The notes under the pieces: model-generated
What the model saw: only the letters and a program-made list of their open reading frames with translations
What the model was told of the DNA's origin: nothing
The model's database searches: none
Position numbers and translations under genes: made by a program
Assembly (NCBI RefSeq): GCF_027924665.1
Contig: NZ_AP027043.1
Span: 3,720,001-3,784,000, forward strand
Reading direction: 5' to 3'
Source: Flavobacterium sp. GSB-24
Lineage (GTDB): Bacteria; Bacteroidota; Bacteroidia; Flavobacteriales; Flavobacteriaceae
Length of the DNA: 64,000 nt
Shown here: positions 50,710 to 59,546 of the stretch, in pieces
Layout of the letters: every line of letters begins with the position of its first letter
Position numbering within the stretch: the first letter of the stretch is position 1

Positions 50710-53295
50710 TTAAGCTGAGTTTCTGCTTGCATTAGTGTTTCCGAAAAGAGATCTTGTTACAACTTTCTCGTAAACTTTAATCAACTCTTCATTTGGTGAC
50801 TCTTCTTTATTTAACTCATTGATTCTGAGTAAAGCATACTGTTGAATTGTTAATAATGGCAATACAATACGCTCTCTTATTTGAATAGAAGCTATACCGT
50901 CAGGATAATTTTCCATCAATGTTTTATGATCAGCAATTTTCAATAAAAGTCTTTTTGTTTCTGAGAATTCATCATAAATAATCTGCCAGAATTCACCAAA
51001 CTCAGGATCTTTTCTCATATAGGCTGTTAATGGTAAAAATGATTTTGCCAATGACATCATACTGTTTTCAAGTAAGGTTTTGAAAAATAATGAATTATGG
51101 TACAAATCACTTACTTTGTCCCACTGTCCGCTCTCTTCAAAATGTTTTAAAGCTGAACCAACACCAAAGAATCCAGGAACGTTTTGTTTCAATTGACTCC
51201 AAGATCCAACAAATGGAATTGCTCTTAGATCAGCAAAATCTAACGATTCTGATTTACTTCTTTTAGATGGGCGGCTGCCAATATTAGTTTTAGAATAGTA
51301 TTTCAACGTACTCATTTTTTCCAAATAAGGAATAAACTTTGGATGATTCTTAAAGCTTAAATATTTATCATATCCTAAATTAGCTAACTGGGTCAAAATT
51401 TCAGTTTCTTCAGCTGTAAGCTCATTTTTTCCTTTACTGAAAACCTGATTTGTAACGCCGGCACTTAATAAATTCTCAATATTATAACGACAAGAATCAA
51501 GAGTTCCGAAATTAGAACTAATTGTTTGACCTTGAACTGTAATTTGAATTTCGTTATTTTCAATCTTTGGACCTAGAGAAGCATAGAATTTATGAGTTTT
51601 TCCACCACCACGCGCTGGAGGCCCCCCGCGTCCATCAAAGAAAATAACTTTAATGCCGTATTTTCTAGAAATTTCAGTCAAGGCAATTTTAGCTTGATAA
51701 ATACTCCAGTTAGCCATTAAATAACCGCCATCTTTCGTTCCGTCAGAGAAACCAAGCATTATAGTTTGTTTATTTCCTCTAGATTTTAAATGTTTAGAAT
51801 ATTCAGCATTTGTATATAACTGCTCCATTATTGAATGAGCGTTTTGCAAATCATCAACAGATTCAAAAAGCGGAATAATATCAACCGTAGGATTTTCCCA
51901 ATTGTTCAAGCGAATCATTGCGAAAGTTTCCATTACGTTCAATGCACTTTCATTATTACTAATAATGTAACGATTAGCACCTTCTTCACCATTGTTGACT
52001 TGAATAGTTTTAATGGCCTGAACAGATTCTAAAGTAGATCTTGTAATTTCATCTTCAAAATCACTCGGATTTAAATTGCCTTTGATTTTAGATAAAACAT
52101 CAATTTTTTGGTCCTCAGTTAATTCAAAATAATTATTTGGAAAAATAGTAGAACCAGAATTCAAGTAATAATTCACGACATCCTTAAATACTGCGTTATG
52201 AATTTTACTATTTTGACGAATATCTAAAGTTGCAAAATGGAAACCAAACAAATTGATTTTAACTAAAAACGCTTCTAATTCATCTAAATATAATGACTGA
52301 TGTTTTTCAATAATTATAGTTCTAATAGTATTTAACTGCGTCAATAATTCTTCTAAAGTGATGAAAATTTCACCTTTAGAATAGAACACAGAACGGTAAA
52401 GCTTATGTTCAAGTTCAGCTACCAAAGTGTCTACACCAGAGAAAGTTAACTTACGTTTTAAATTTCTCATTTCAACATAATAACACTTTAAAATTGAAGT
52501 ACGCAAACGATCTGCAACTTTAAGCGTAATCTCTGTTGTAACAAAAGGATTTCCGTCACGGTCACCTCCTGGCCAGAAACCAAGTTTTATTAATTGGTTA
52601 TGAATTGGCTCGCCTTCTTTAATATTTTTTTGTAGATAATGTACAATTTCACCAGCTGTGGCATAAAACACATTTTCTAAATACCATATCAAACTTACCG
52701 CTTCATCATACGGATTTGGTTTTTCGTTTTGAATAAATGGTGTTTTTCCTAATTGAGCTAATAATTGTTTGATCTGTAACAAGTCATTTTGACGAATTGC
52801 TTCTGTCAAATCGTTTATAATTCCTAAAACTGGTCCAGGATAAAATTGAGTTGGATGCGCTGTTAAAACAGTACGAACATTAAAGCTTTCTAAAAATTCA
52901 ATTAGTTCGTCATCTTTTTCCTTTGCATCTGATTTTTCTTTAATATCACGCAAAGATCCACGTCCTTCCATATTGTTAACCTCAGGAAAAGCTGCGTCTT
53001 CAATAGCATCAAATAATACAATTTGACGCTCTATGTATTGGATAAATCGAAACATTAAATCGATTTTCTCAGTTTCTGAAGCGTTGTTCAAAAATTTACT
53101 AGAGAAAAAATCAAAAATTTCTTTTGGTGTTTCCTGTTTTTTAAAACCCGTTTCGCAAGTCTCTGTAAATAAAGGAAGTAAAACTCCCGTATTATCTATA
53201 GAATCGAATGGTAATGTTATAAAAACACTATTATAGATGTGGTATTTTGAGAGAACGTCTTGATTAAAACGTTCAATTTTTGGCAACGTATACAT
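50710..53295 (-). CDS. ppc: Phosphoenolpyruvate carboxylase
   Basis: 861 residues. Makes oxaloacetate from PEP and bicarbonate, an anaplerotic reaction. Catalytic His147 lies in VLTAHPTQ. Other signatures: FWPGGDRDGNP, GFSDGTKDGGYLMANW (with the active-site Lys), IFFDGRGGPPARGGG with the essential Arg, and SRPSKR. The usual C-terminal MNG-x-AAGMRNTG ending is replaced by a shorter tail SLFGNTNASRNSA that keeps the N-x-x-R-N-x of the family, so the carboxyl-terminal Asn/Gly core is only partly conserved. It follows the Lrp gene with a terminator between. Confidence 0.92.
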   Translation of the reverse strand: MYTLPKIERFNQDVLSKYHIYNSVFITLPFDSIDNTGVLLPLFTETCETGFKKQETPKEIFDFFSSKFLNNASETEKIDLMFRFIQYIERQIVLFDAIEDAAFPEVNNMEGRGSLRDIKEKSDAKEKDDELIEFLESFNVRTVLTAHPTQFYPGPVLGIINDLTEAIRQNDLLQIKQLLAQLGKTPFIQNEKPNPYDEAVSLIWYLENVFYATAGEIVHYLQKNIKEGEPIHNQLIKLGFWPGGDRDGNPFVTTEITLKVADRLRTSILKCYYVEMRNLKRKLTFSGVDTLVAELEHKLYRSVFYSKGEIFITLEELLTQLNTIRTIIIEKHQSLYLDELEAFLVKINLFGFHFATLDIRQNSKIHNAVFKDVVNYYLNSGSTIFPNNYFELTEDQKIDVLSKIKGNLNPSDFEDEITRSTLESVQAIKTIQVNNGEEGANRYIISNNESALNVMETFAMIRLNNWENPTVDIIPLFESVDDLQNAHSIMEQLYTNAEYSKHLKSRGNKQTIMLGFSDGTKDGGYLMANWSIYQAKIALTEISRKYGIKVIFFDGRGGPPARGGGKTHKFYASLGPKIENNEIQITVQGQTISSNFGTLDSCRYNIENLLSAGVTNQVFSKGKNELTAEETEILTQLANLGYDKYLSFKNHPKFIPYLEKMSTLKYYSKTNIGSRPSKRSKSESLDFADLRAIPFVGSWSQLKQNVPGFFGVGSALKHFEESGQWDKVSDLYHNSLFFKTLLENSMMSLAKSFLPLTAYMRKDPEFGEFWQIIYDEFSETKRLLLKIADHKTLMENYPDGIASIQIRERIVLPLLTIQQYALLRINELNKEESPNEELIKVYEKVVTRSLFGNTNASRNSA

Positions 53296-53326
53296 AATCG
53301 TGTTATAGTTGGTTGGTTAATTAGTC

Positions 53327-53357
53327 ATAAAAAAACCCCAAGAATAAACTTGAGGTT
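53327..53357 (-). terminator. Terminator of the Lrp gene
   Basis: On the minus strand, AACCTCAAG-TTTATT-CTTGGGGTT followed by T's; 30 bp after the lrp stop and just before ppc. Confidence 0.75.
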
Positions 53358-53387
53358 ATATTTTAATATAGCATTCAAGAAAAGTTC

Positions 53388-53867
53388 TTACATATTTTTG
53401 AAAATAGTATGCATCAAACGCTTCTTATCGTTTATACTTTCCTCTAGTGAAATCATTGTTTCTGTTCTGTAAACACCGTCAATATCGTCAATCATAAAGA
53501 TAACTTCTTTCGCGTGTTTAGTATCTTTTGCTCTAATTTTGCAAAAAATATTAAATTTCCCAGTTGTTACAGAAGCTACAGTAACGAATGGAATTTGATT
53601 AATTCGCTCTAATACAAATTTTGTTTGAGAGGTATTATTCAGAAATACACCTACATAAGCAATAAATGAATACCCTAATTTATCGTAATCTAAGGCTAAA
53701 GAAGAACCCATTATTATACCTGCGTCTTCCATCTTTTTTACTCTAACATGTACTGTTCCAGCAGATATCAATAATTTTTTTGCAATGTCAGTAAACGGAA
53801 CTCTCGTATTGTCTATTAACATATCTAAAATCTGGTGATCTACTTCATCTAAACGAAATTTACTCAT
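53388..53867 (-). CDS. Lrp/AsnC family transcription regulator
   Basis: 159 residues. N-terminal helix-turn-helix (DEVDHQILDMLIDNTRVPFTDIAKKLLISAGTVHVRVKKM, residues 6-45, the recognition part SAGTVHVRVK) and a C-terminal RAM ligand domain (FIAYVGVFLNNTSQ... RAKDTKHAKEVI). Such factors respond to amino acids such as leucine, asparagine or lysine. It lies upstream of ppc on the same strand and is ended by its own terminator, so regulation of ppc is possible but not shown. Confidence 0.92.
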   Translation of the reverse strand: MSKFRLDEVDHQILDMLIDNTRVPFTDIAKKLLISAGTVHVRVKKMEDAGIIMGSSLALDYDKLGYSFIAYVGVFLNNTSQTKFVLERINQIPFVTVASVTTGKFNIFCKIRAKDTKHAKEVIFMIDDIDGVYRTETMISLEESINDKKRLMHTIFKNM

Positions 53868-53944
53868 AATTGTTTAATTAATATTACTAATTGCTATTAC
53901 AAAGTATAAAATTATATATAAAAAACAACAAATTCACATAAAAA

Positions 53945-55099
53945 TTAACTTTTTATTAATCCGTTAACAAATTTAACATTTTTATTTAAATAAAAATTTG
54001 CTTCCTGACCCGTTTTTGGAAAATTTGTGAAATCATCCGAATATTCCTGCCCTTTTGCATCGTATTCATAATGTCCAAAATAATTTTCCAATTCACCTAC
54101 TTCAACTATGTAAGCGTTAAAATGAATCTTATTTTCGATTAATTCTTCTTTGTATTGTGCGACAAAATTCGTAATAATTTCGATACCATCATAATTTATT
54201 TTGACATTTTTATACATAAAATCATAAAAAACCACATTATTTTGTGAAATATTCAAATATTCACCAAATCGATTATCAACTAAATCGTTTTCGGAAATTA
54301 ATTTAAAGCTCAAAATTAACGAGAAAAATATGTATTTACGAGTAATTTCCCTCTCATAATCGCCTGGGTAATGCCCTGCCTCAAATAAGATAGTAGGAAC
54401 TCCTAAAAATTGAAAAGTGTCTCCAATACAATTAATATTAAAGGAATCATCAAAGCGACCTACCTGCCCTGGTATATATTTTTGAAGCTCTTTATTGATT
54501 CCTGCAATGATATTTATTGCTTTTAATCTATTTTCATTAACTTCTCTCTCTTCATTATAGGATGGTGCTAAAAAAGAAACGGTAGCGGGCTTTCCTGTTG
54601 TTCCAGCTCCAAAAATAGTTCGCTGATCATGAAGGTTAAAACAATAATGAGGTTTAAAGCTTTCGAAAACTTCTCTCAGAACATTGCTTTCTGGCTGTGT
54701 TAGATTTTGCGAATCACGATTAAGGTCAATATCATTAGCATTTGCACGTGTATACAATCTCGCACCATCTGGATTCAAAATAGGAATACAGTAAAAAGTA
54801 AAAGTATTGAGCATTCTCTTTCCAAAATCAGTTTCATCATTCAGCAGATTTATAAAATCAAATAAAGCTTTTGTTGTAGTGCTTTCGTTTCCGTGCATTT
54901 GCGACCATAAGTAAACCCGGGTTGCTCCTGTACCAATTTGATAACTATATATAGGTTCTCCTAAAACAGATTTTCCAATAATTTGTACTTGATTGTTTGT
55001 ATTTAATTTATCTAAAAGTGGTTTAATATGATCTAAAGTCAAATATCTTCCAGATATAGATTCTTCTTTGTATTGGGTAAAAAGTGCTTCTAAATTCAT
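53945..55099 (-). CDS. M14-family zinc carboxypeptidase-like protein
   Basis: 384 residues, cytoplasmic (no signal peptide seen). Zinc motif HGNE starts at H69 (H69, E72), with the third His in FNLHD at about H157. The NPDGARLYTRANANDIDLNRD segment is typical for M14, and the catalytic Glu may be E240 in FEAGHYPGD. Substrate likely a peptide or a peptidoglycan-derived amino acid. It is divergent from the XRE regulator; two of the shared operator sites cover its promoter, so the regulator probably controls this gene. Confidence 0.85.
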   Translation of the reverse strand: MNLEALFTQYKEESISGRYLTLDHIKPLLDKLNTNNQVQIIGKSVLGEPIYSYQIGTGATRVYLWSQMHGNESTTTKALFDFINLLNDETDFGKRMLNTFTFYCIPILNPDGARLYTRANANDIDLNRDSQNLTQPESNVLREVFESFKPHYCFNLHDQRTIFGAGTTGKPATVSFLAPSYNEEREVNENRLKAINIIAGINKELQKYIPGQVGRFDDSFNINCIGDTFQFLGVPTILFEAGHYPGDYEREITRKYIFFSLILSFKLISENDLVDNRFGEYLNISQNNVVFYDFMYKNVKINYDGIEIITNFVAQYKEELIENKIHFNAYIVEVGELENYFGHYEYDAKGQEYSDDFTNFPKTGQEANFYLNKNVKFVNGLIKS

Positions 55100-55411
55100 T
55101 GTGTTTTGATTAGTTTACAAAAGTAAACATCTTTATTTTTACAATTGTAAACTATTAAAAAGAAAGAAAATTTATAAATGTAAACATATTTCAGAGTTAT
55201 TTAATCCGTACTTGTAGACAATCGGCTTACAAATGTTACAACTTTAAATAATTAAACATAAATAACTGTTTATTAATTAAATATAATTCTTTATATAATG
55301 TAATAAGTTAATAAAATTCAAGACTTATATAATATTTACAACTGTAAAATTGTGATAGTTATTCTTTTTGTTTACATTTGTAAATATGCAAATTTAAAAT
55401 AATAATTTACA
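55100..55411. other. Shared control region of the carboxypeptidase and XRE genes
   Basis: 313 bp without an ORF. It holds an array of six near-identical inverted-repeat sites and both divergent promoters; details are in the operator entry. The centre (55240-55330) is AT-rich with no recognised site other than a degenerate one at 55226-55241. Confidence 0.7.
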
Positions 55412-55420
55412 ATGGTAAAC
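55113..55420. promoter_or_regulatory. Array of six GTTTACnnnnGTAAAC operator sites
   Basis: S1 55113-55128 GTTTACAAAAGTAAAC; S2 55137-55152 TTTTACAATTGTAAAC; S3 55170-55185 ATTTATAAATGTAAAC; S4 55334-55349 ATTTACAACTGTAAAA; S5 55370-55385 GTTTACATTTGTAAAT; S6 55405-55420 ATTTACAATGGTAAAC. S1 covers the minus-strand -7 TACTTTTG (55118-55125) of the carboxypeptidase. S5 covers the plus-strand -7 TACATTTG (55373-55380), S4 adjoins the -33 TTG (55350-55352, spacing 20), and S6 spans the regulator's ATG. Arrangement of a repressor acting on both genes and on itself. Confidence 0.75.
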
Positions 55421-55858
55421 ATAGATGATTTCGTAAAAAGGCTTGAGATTGTATTAGATTATTATGGTTTAAATGCCTCTGCATTTGCAGATAAAATTGG
55501 CGTACAGCGATCCAGCATGTCGCATCTTTTGTCTGGCAGAAACAAACCTAGTTTGGATTTTGTGATGAAAATTTTAGAAGTTTTTCCAGATGTTGACCTA
55601 TATTGGATTTTGATTGGAAGGGGAAATTTTCCTAAAAATGATGAAGTAGTAATTTCTGAAACTAAGATCATCTCACCTATTTCGAATGAAAATTTGTCAC
55701 AAGATTTATTTTCAGAAATAAAATTTGATGAAAATGAAAAAGCTAAAACAAAGGATGCAACGGAATCAAAAACGTCAAATTTAAACGTGGCAGATAACGA
55801 AATTGAAAAAATTGTCTTTTTCTATAAAAACGGAACTTTTAAAACCTATTCGCCGTAA
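55412..55858 (+). CDS. XRE-family (helix-turn-helix) transcription regulator
   Basis: 148 residues. N-terminal Cro/CI-type DNA-binding domain (about 5-65): LNASAFADKIGVQRSSMSHLLSGRNKPS, recognition helix around RSSMSHLLSG. The C-terminal half is polar and apparently unstructured, ending in a short strand IEKIVFFYKNGTFKTYSP that is conserved in related flavobacterial regulators. There is no peptidase or ligand domain. It sits behind six copies of a palindromic site, one over its own start codon, so strong autoregulation is likely. Confidence 0.88.
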   Translation: MVNIDDFVKRLEIVLDYYGLNASAFADKIGVQRSSMSHLLSGRNKPSLDFVMKILEVFPDVDLYWILIGRGNFPKNDEVVISETKIISPISNENLSQDLFSEIKFDENEKAKTKDATESKTSNLNVADNEIEKIVFFYKNGTFKTYSP

Positions 55859-55943
55859 TTCAAAAATTATCGCATATTTGAACATTCGTACAAATAATTT
55901 TCATTTACGCGATTCTCATGCGTTTGGAAAAATTAGTTGAATT

Positions 55944-56495
55944 TTAGAATTGTACGCCATTTTCGGGAATTTTACCCAAAACCCCTTTATAGTGTTTTTT
56001 CAAAATTTCAAAATCAGCTTCGTAATTTCCAGTTGGAAAAAATGGTTTGCCAAAACTCACTTCTTTTTTACCCCAGTTAAAAGCTACTGGAACAATTGGC
56101 ACATTAGCTTTAAGCGCAATATAATAAAAACCGGTTTTAATTTCGTTTACTCCTTTTCGTGTTCCTTCTGGTGCAACTGCCAAACGAAAAACGTCTTTTC
56201 TGTCAAAAATTGCAGCAATAGAATCTACTTTATTTAATCCGCCAGTGCGGTCTAATGGTTCTCCTCCAACATTTTTAAAATAATATCCAAACGGAAATTT
56301 AAATAATTCCTTCTTTCCTACCCAATTCATCTGTAGTCCAGATATACCACGAGTAAAAATTCCTATATAAAAATCATGATTGCTGGTATGCGGCATTACC
56401 ATTAATACACATTTTTTCACTTCGGCATTTTCCATTCCCACTATTTTCCAGCCCATTAGCCTAAAAAATATGAATTTGTACAAGAGTTTTTTCAT
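55944..56495 (-). CDS. 1-acyl-glycerol-3-phosphate acyltransferase-like protein
   Basis: 183 residues. PlsC-like fold: HX4D motif H36-TSNH-D41 (PHTSNHD), substrate-binding KKELFKFPFG...GGEPLDR and PEGTRK near 109-114. Transfers an acyl group to a lysophosphatidate-like acceptor on the inner membrane. The amino terminus has one weak hydrophobic helix. The small size (183 residues) is typical of the Bacteroidota form. Convergent with the XRE gene and divergent from the spermidine-synthase-like gene. Confidence 0.88.
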   Translation of the reverse strand: MKKLLYKFIFFRLMGWKIVGMENAEVKKCVLMVMPHTSNHDFYIGIFTRGISGLQMNWVGKKELFKFPFGYYFKNVGGEPLDRTGGLNKVDSIAAIFDRKDVFRLAVAPEGTRKGVNEIKTGFYYIALKANVPIVPVAFNWGKKEVSFGKPFFPTGNYEADFEILKKHYKGVLGKIPENGVQF

Positions 56496-56559
56496 TAAAG
56501 ATCTAATATTTGGTGCAAAATAAAAGATTTAATACTAAATTTGAGTAAAAGCATTCAAA

Positions 56560-57225
56560 ATGATTCGAAAATTTTTTAGTTACTTACTTCCCATAAAAAT
56601 TTATAAAAAGAAATCTGCCAGAAGTAAAATTATTGAAGTTACCTGGGCAAATGGAGAGTTAGTACTAGATTCTGAAAACACTAATTATTCTTATGGAAGC
56701 CTGCAGCGTATATTGCGATATGGACTTCGAAATATTGGTTATGATACGATTCTAAAAATGGATCACATTTTACTATTAGGAGTTGCCGGCGGAAGTGTAG
56801 TAAAAACATTAGTAGACGAAATTGAATATAAAGACCGAATAACTGGAGTTGAAATAGATCCAGATATGATTCAAGTTGCAAATGAGTATTTTAACCTGAA
56901 TCAAATTAAACAATTGGAACTCGTTATTGATGATGCTTTTGAGTTTGTTTTAAAAACCAAAGACAAATACGATCTTATAATTATAGACATTTTTGAAGAT
57001 ACTCACATGCCGAACTTTTTGTTTGAGAAGTTTTTTGTAGATAGAATTTGTACTCTTTTAAAAGATGACGGCTACGTTTTGTTTAATACTATGATTCTTG
57101 ACGAAGCACACAATGTTCGAAACAGAAGATATATCTCAGAAGTAAATCCAAAATTGTTTATGACCAAGATGCTGCCTCGCATTGAAGTACACAATGAATT
57201 AATAATTATAAAAAAAGTTGCTTAA
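56560..57225 (+). CDS. Spermidine-synthase-like methyltransferase-fold protein
   Basis: 221 residues with a Rossmann fold. Motif LLLGVAGGSVVKTLV (around 67-81) is the SAM/dcSAM loop, then EIDPDMIQVANEYF (acidic ribose contact) and DDAFEFV, IIIDIFEDTH. The polyamine-binding N-terminal beta-domain is missing, so it may be a methyltransferase and not a polyamine synthase. It is followed 4 bp later by an M23 peptidase-like gene, so the two are coupled. Confidence 0.82.
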   Translation: MIRKFFSYLLPIKIYKKKSARSKIIEVTWANGELVLDSENTNYSYGSLQRILRYGLRNIGYDTILKMDHILLLGVAGGSVVKTLVDEIEYKDRITGVEIDPDMIQVANEYFNLNQIKQLELVIDDAFEFVLKTKDKYDLIIIDIFEDTHMPNFLFEKFFVDRICTLLKDDGYVLFNTMILDEAHNVRNRRYISEVNPKLFMTKMLPRIEVHNELIIIKKVA

Positions 57226-57229
57226 TTTT

Positions 57230-57907
57230 ATGAAACCCCTTGCCTCCATTTTAAACGCCTTACCACCTACTAAAGTAATTGACGAATCAATCAAGATTTC
57301 AGAATATACGCCATTGAATTTGTCGGTTTTCAATAAAGAATTAGTCGAAGCAAAACTTGATACATCAGAAGATTTTGAAAAATACATTTCAAATTATCTA
57401 AGAGAAAATAACGCTAAAGTTGCATTTGGAGGTTATATTGAGGGACGTTTTTTATACCAGAGAAGCTCAATTTTTTTGAATGATTCTAAACCAGAACGCA
57501 ATATACATATTGGCCTAGATTTGTGGGCAGAAGCAGGAACCGTTGTTCTTGCAGCTCTAAACGGTAAAGTTCATAGTTTTAAAAACAATATTGGCTTGGG
57601 TGATTACGGGCCTACTATAATATTAGAACATGAAGTAGAAAATCAAAAATTTTATACTTTATACGGACATTTGTCGTTAGAAAGTATAGAAAACTTAAAT
57701 ATCGGAGACTATTTTAAAAAGGGTGAAAAGATTGCCACTTTAGGAAATGCCTCAGTAAATGGTGATTATGCGCCGCATGTCCATTTTCAAATCATTCATA
57801 ATATTGAAGATTACTGGGGAGATTATCCAGGTGTCTGCAACACAAAAGACCTTAACTTTTATATAGAAAATTGTCCCGATCCTAACTTATTATTAAAAAT
57901 TACTTAA
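57230..57907 (+). CDS. M23-family peptidase-like protein without signal peptide
   Basis: 225 residues from the ATG at 57230; a TTG at 57218 is rejected as it lies within the previous gene. LytM-type zinc motif: H93xxxD97 (HIGLD), H147 (YGHLS) and H183xH185 (HVHFQ), all four ligands present. Members cleave peptidoglycan cross-bridges, but there is no signal peptide or membrane helix. Export by another route or a cytoplasmic role is possible. Begins 4 bp after the preceding gene. Confidence 0.82.
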   Translation: MKPLASILNALPPTKVIDESIKISEYTPLNLSVFNKELVEAKLDTSEDFEKYISNYLRENNAKVAFGGYIEGRFLYQRSSIFLNDSKPERNIHIGLDLWAEAGTVVLAALNGKVHSFKNNIGLGDYGPTIILEHEVENQKFYTLYGHLSLESIENLNIGDYFKKGEKIATLGNASVNGDYAPHVHFQIIHNIEDYWGDYPGVCNTKDLNFYIENCPDPNLLLKIT

Positions 57908-57913
57908 ATAGTT

Positions 57914-58396
57914 ATGAAGAAAGCAGGATTGATTATATGTTTGTTATTATTAATTGGATGTAAATCTAAAACAGGAACAGTAAGCAGAGATACAGAAGAT
58001 TTAAAAATTAAAAAAGTTTCTGGAGCAGAAGTAAATGCCAATCAGCAGCAAAAAGCTTATGATTTAGGAAAAAGAGTTTTAGAAACTTGTAACACTTCAA
58101 AATTTAAACCTTTTAATGAAACTGAAGTAACTAAATCGGTTATGGAAAATACAACGGAAGATCGTTTAACCAAAACCTGCCAAAGATTTAGACAATATTA
58201 CGGAAGCTTTATTGATTTAAAATTAGATGGAGTTTACAAAACCAAAGATGAAGTCATTTATCGTTACCATGCTTTGTACAGCAAGAAAGTTGCAAATAAA
58301 GAATTACGAGTATTTGTAAACGACGAAAATCTTGTTTCAGCTATAAAATCAATGGATTGGGATGAAAAATTTGACGCTAAATTAGCCAATCAATAA
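57914..58396 (+). CDS. Lipoprotein of unknown function
   Basis: 160 residues. Signal peptide with lipobox LIGC, Cys16 lipidated. The rest has two blocks of helix and beta with the pattern NETEVTKSVMENTTEDRLTKTCQRFRQYYG; the Cys pair (RVLETCN and KTCQRF) may form a disulfide. DUF3887-like features could apply, but I am not sure. It follows the M23-like gene by 6 bp in a likely operon. Confidence 0.65.
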   Translation: MKKAGLIICLLLLIGCKSKTGTVSRDTEDLKIKKVSGAEVNANQQQKAYDLGKRVLETCNTSKFKPFNETEVTKSVMENTTEDRLTKTCQRFRQYYGSFIDLKLDGVYKTKDEVIYRYHALYSKKVANKELRVFVNDENLVSAIKSMDWDEKFDAKLANQ

Positions 58397-58407
58397 ACAT
58401 ATAAATT

Positions 58408-58932
58408 ATGAATTTTAAATTACCGCTTCTCTTATTATTATTTGTTTCAACTTTTGCCGCAGCACAGCAAAGTATAAGTGTAAAAGGCTCTGCTCCTTTT
58501 CCAGCAACGCAAGAATACACTTTTATATGTGAAAAATATGCTTACACCGGCCAAGTAAATATTCAAATAGCAAAAACAGATAAAGGTGGTGTTTTAAAAA
58601 TCACAGTAGCAACAGCAAACGACAAAGCTAGAATTGCCGGGGGACTTTACGTAGATTTATCCAATGCCGACGTTATTGCCTGTACAGACAAAAATGTAAA
58701 AGAATCGACAGACGGTAAAACTACTTCTTATTATTATTTTACGCCTGCTGAATGGCTCAAGCTTAAAAAGAATGATATTTATGCTGTTAGGTTTATAATT
58801 GCTGGCGGTCCAACAACTTTTGGCAATCAAACTGGTTATTTTACAGCTTATAATAAAATGAACTACTTTTCGACAGCATTTGATAAATCCAAAAAAACAT
58901 TTGATACAGCAAAAGAAATTAGTGTTCTATAA
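58408..58932 (+). CDS. Secreted protein of unknown function
   Basis: 174 residues, clear signal peptide (LLLLLFVSTFAAAQQ, cut near residue 19). Mature part is beta-rich with a Cys pair (FICEKY, VIACTDK). No motif recognised. It follows the lipoprotein by 11 bp, so this is the fourth gene of the same likely operon. Confidence 0.65.
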   Translation: MNFKLPLLLLLFVSTFAAAQQSISVKGSAPFPATQEYTFICEKYAYTGQVNIQIAKTDKGGVLKITVATANDKARIAGGLYVDLSNADVIACTDKNVKESTDGKTTSYYYFTPAEWLKLKKNDIYAVRFIIAGGPTTFGNQTGYFTAYNKMNYFSTAFDKSKKTFDTAKEISVL

Positions 58933-58980
58933 TGATTTTTTAATCTAATAAATCTTATATTTAACATTAAATATTTTCTT

Positions 58981-59451
58981 ATGAACGCAAACGAAGCCTT
59001 AATTACAAAATTCTATACCGCTTTTGCAAATGCAGATGCCAAAACCATGAGCGAATGTTACCATCCGAAGGTACATTTTATTGATCCGGCATTTGGTTTA
59101 TTAAAAGAAGATCAGGTTTCAAAAATGTGGGAAATGTTACTTTTAAAAAGTAAAGGAAATTTAAAAATTGAATTTTCGAACGTTAAAGCTGACGATGCAA
59201 CAGGTTCTGCCAATTGGACTGCTACATACAATTTTAGTAAAACAAACAGAAAGGTTATTAATAAAATTTATGCCGAATTTATCTTTCAAGACGGCTTAAT
59301 CATTAAACATACTGATAATTTTGATGTCTGGAAATGGTCCAAACAAGCTTTTGGGCCAACAGGATATTTATTAGGATGGACAGGATTTTTTCAGAAAAAA
59401 GTTCAAAAACAGGCTTTATTATCATTACAAAAATTTCAAGAAGCAAAATAG
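58981..59451 (+). CDS. NTF2-like / SnoaL-type protein
   Basis: 156 residues. Alpha+beta barrel of the NTF2 superfamily: LITKFYTAFANADAKTMSECYHPKVHFIDPAFGLLKEDQV (split over residues 7-46), then WTATYNFS and FDVWKWSKQAFG. The C-terminal 25 residues are helical (QKKVQKQALLSLQKF). May be a small ligand-binding protein or isomerase-like enzyme. Unknown substrate. It follows the previous gene by 48 bp. Confidence 0.8.
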   Translation: MNANEALITKFYTAFANADAKTMSECYHPKVHFIDPAFGLLKEDQVSKMWEMLLLKSKGNLKIEFSNVKADDATGSANWTATYNFSKTNRKVINKIYAEFIFQDGLIIKHTDNFDVWKWSKQAFGPTGYLLGWTGFFQKKVQKQALLSLQKFQEAK

Positions 59452-59546
59452 TTTTCCAAATTTAGAATTCAACAACAGTCTTCTTGCCTGATTATAATTT
59501 ATTGTTACTTATTATTTTTTACTAAAAGTGTTAATCTTAAATACTA

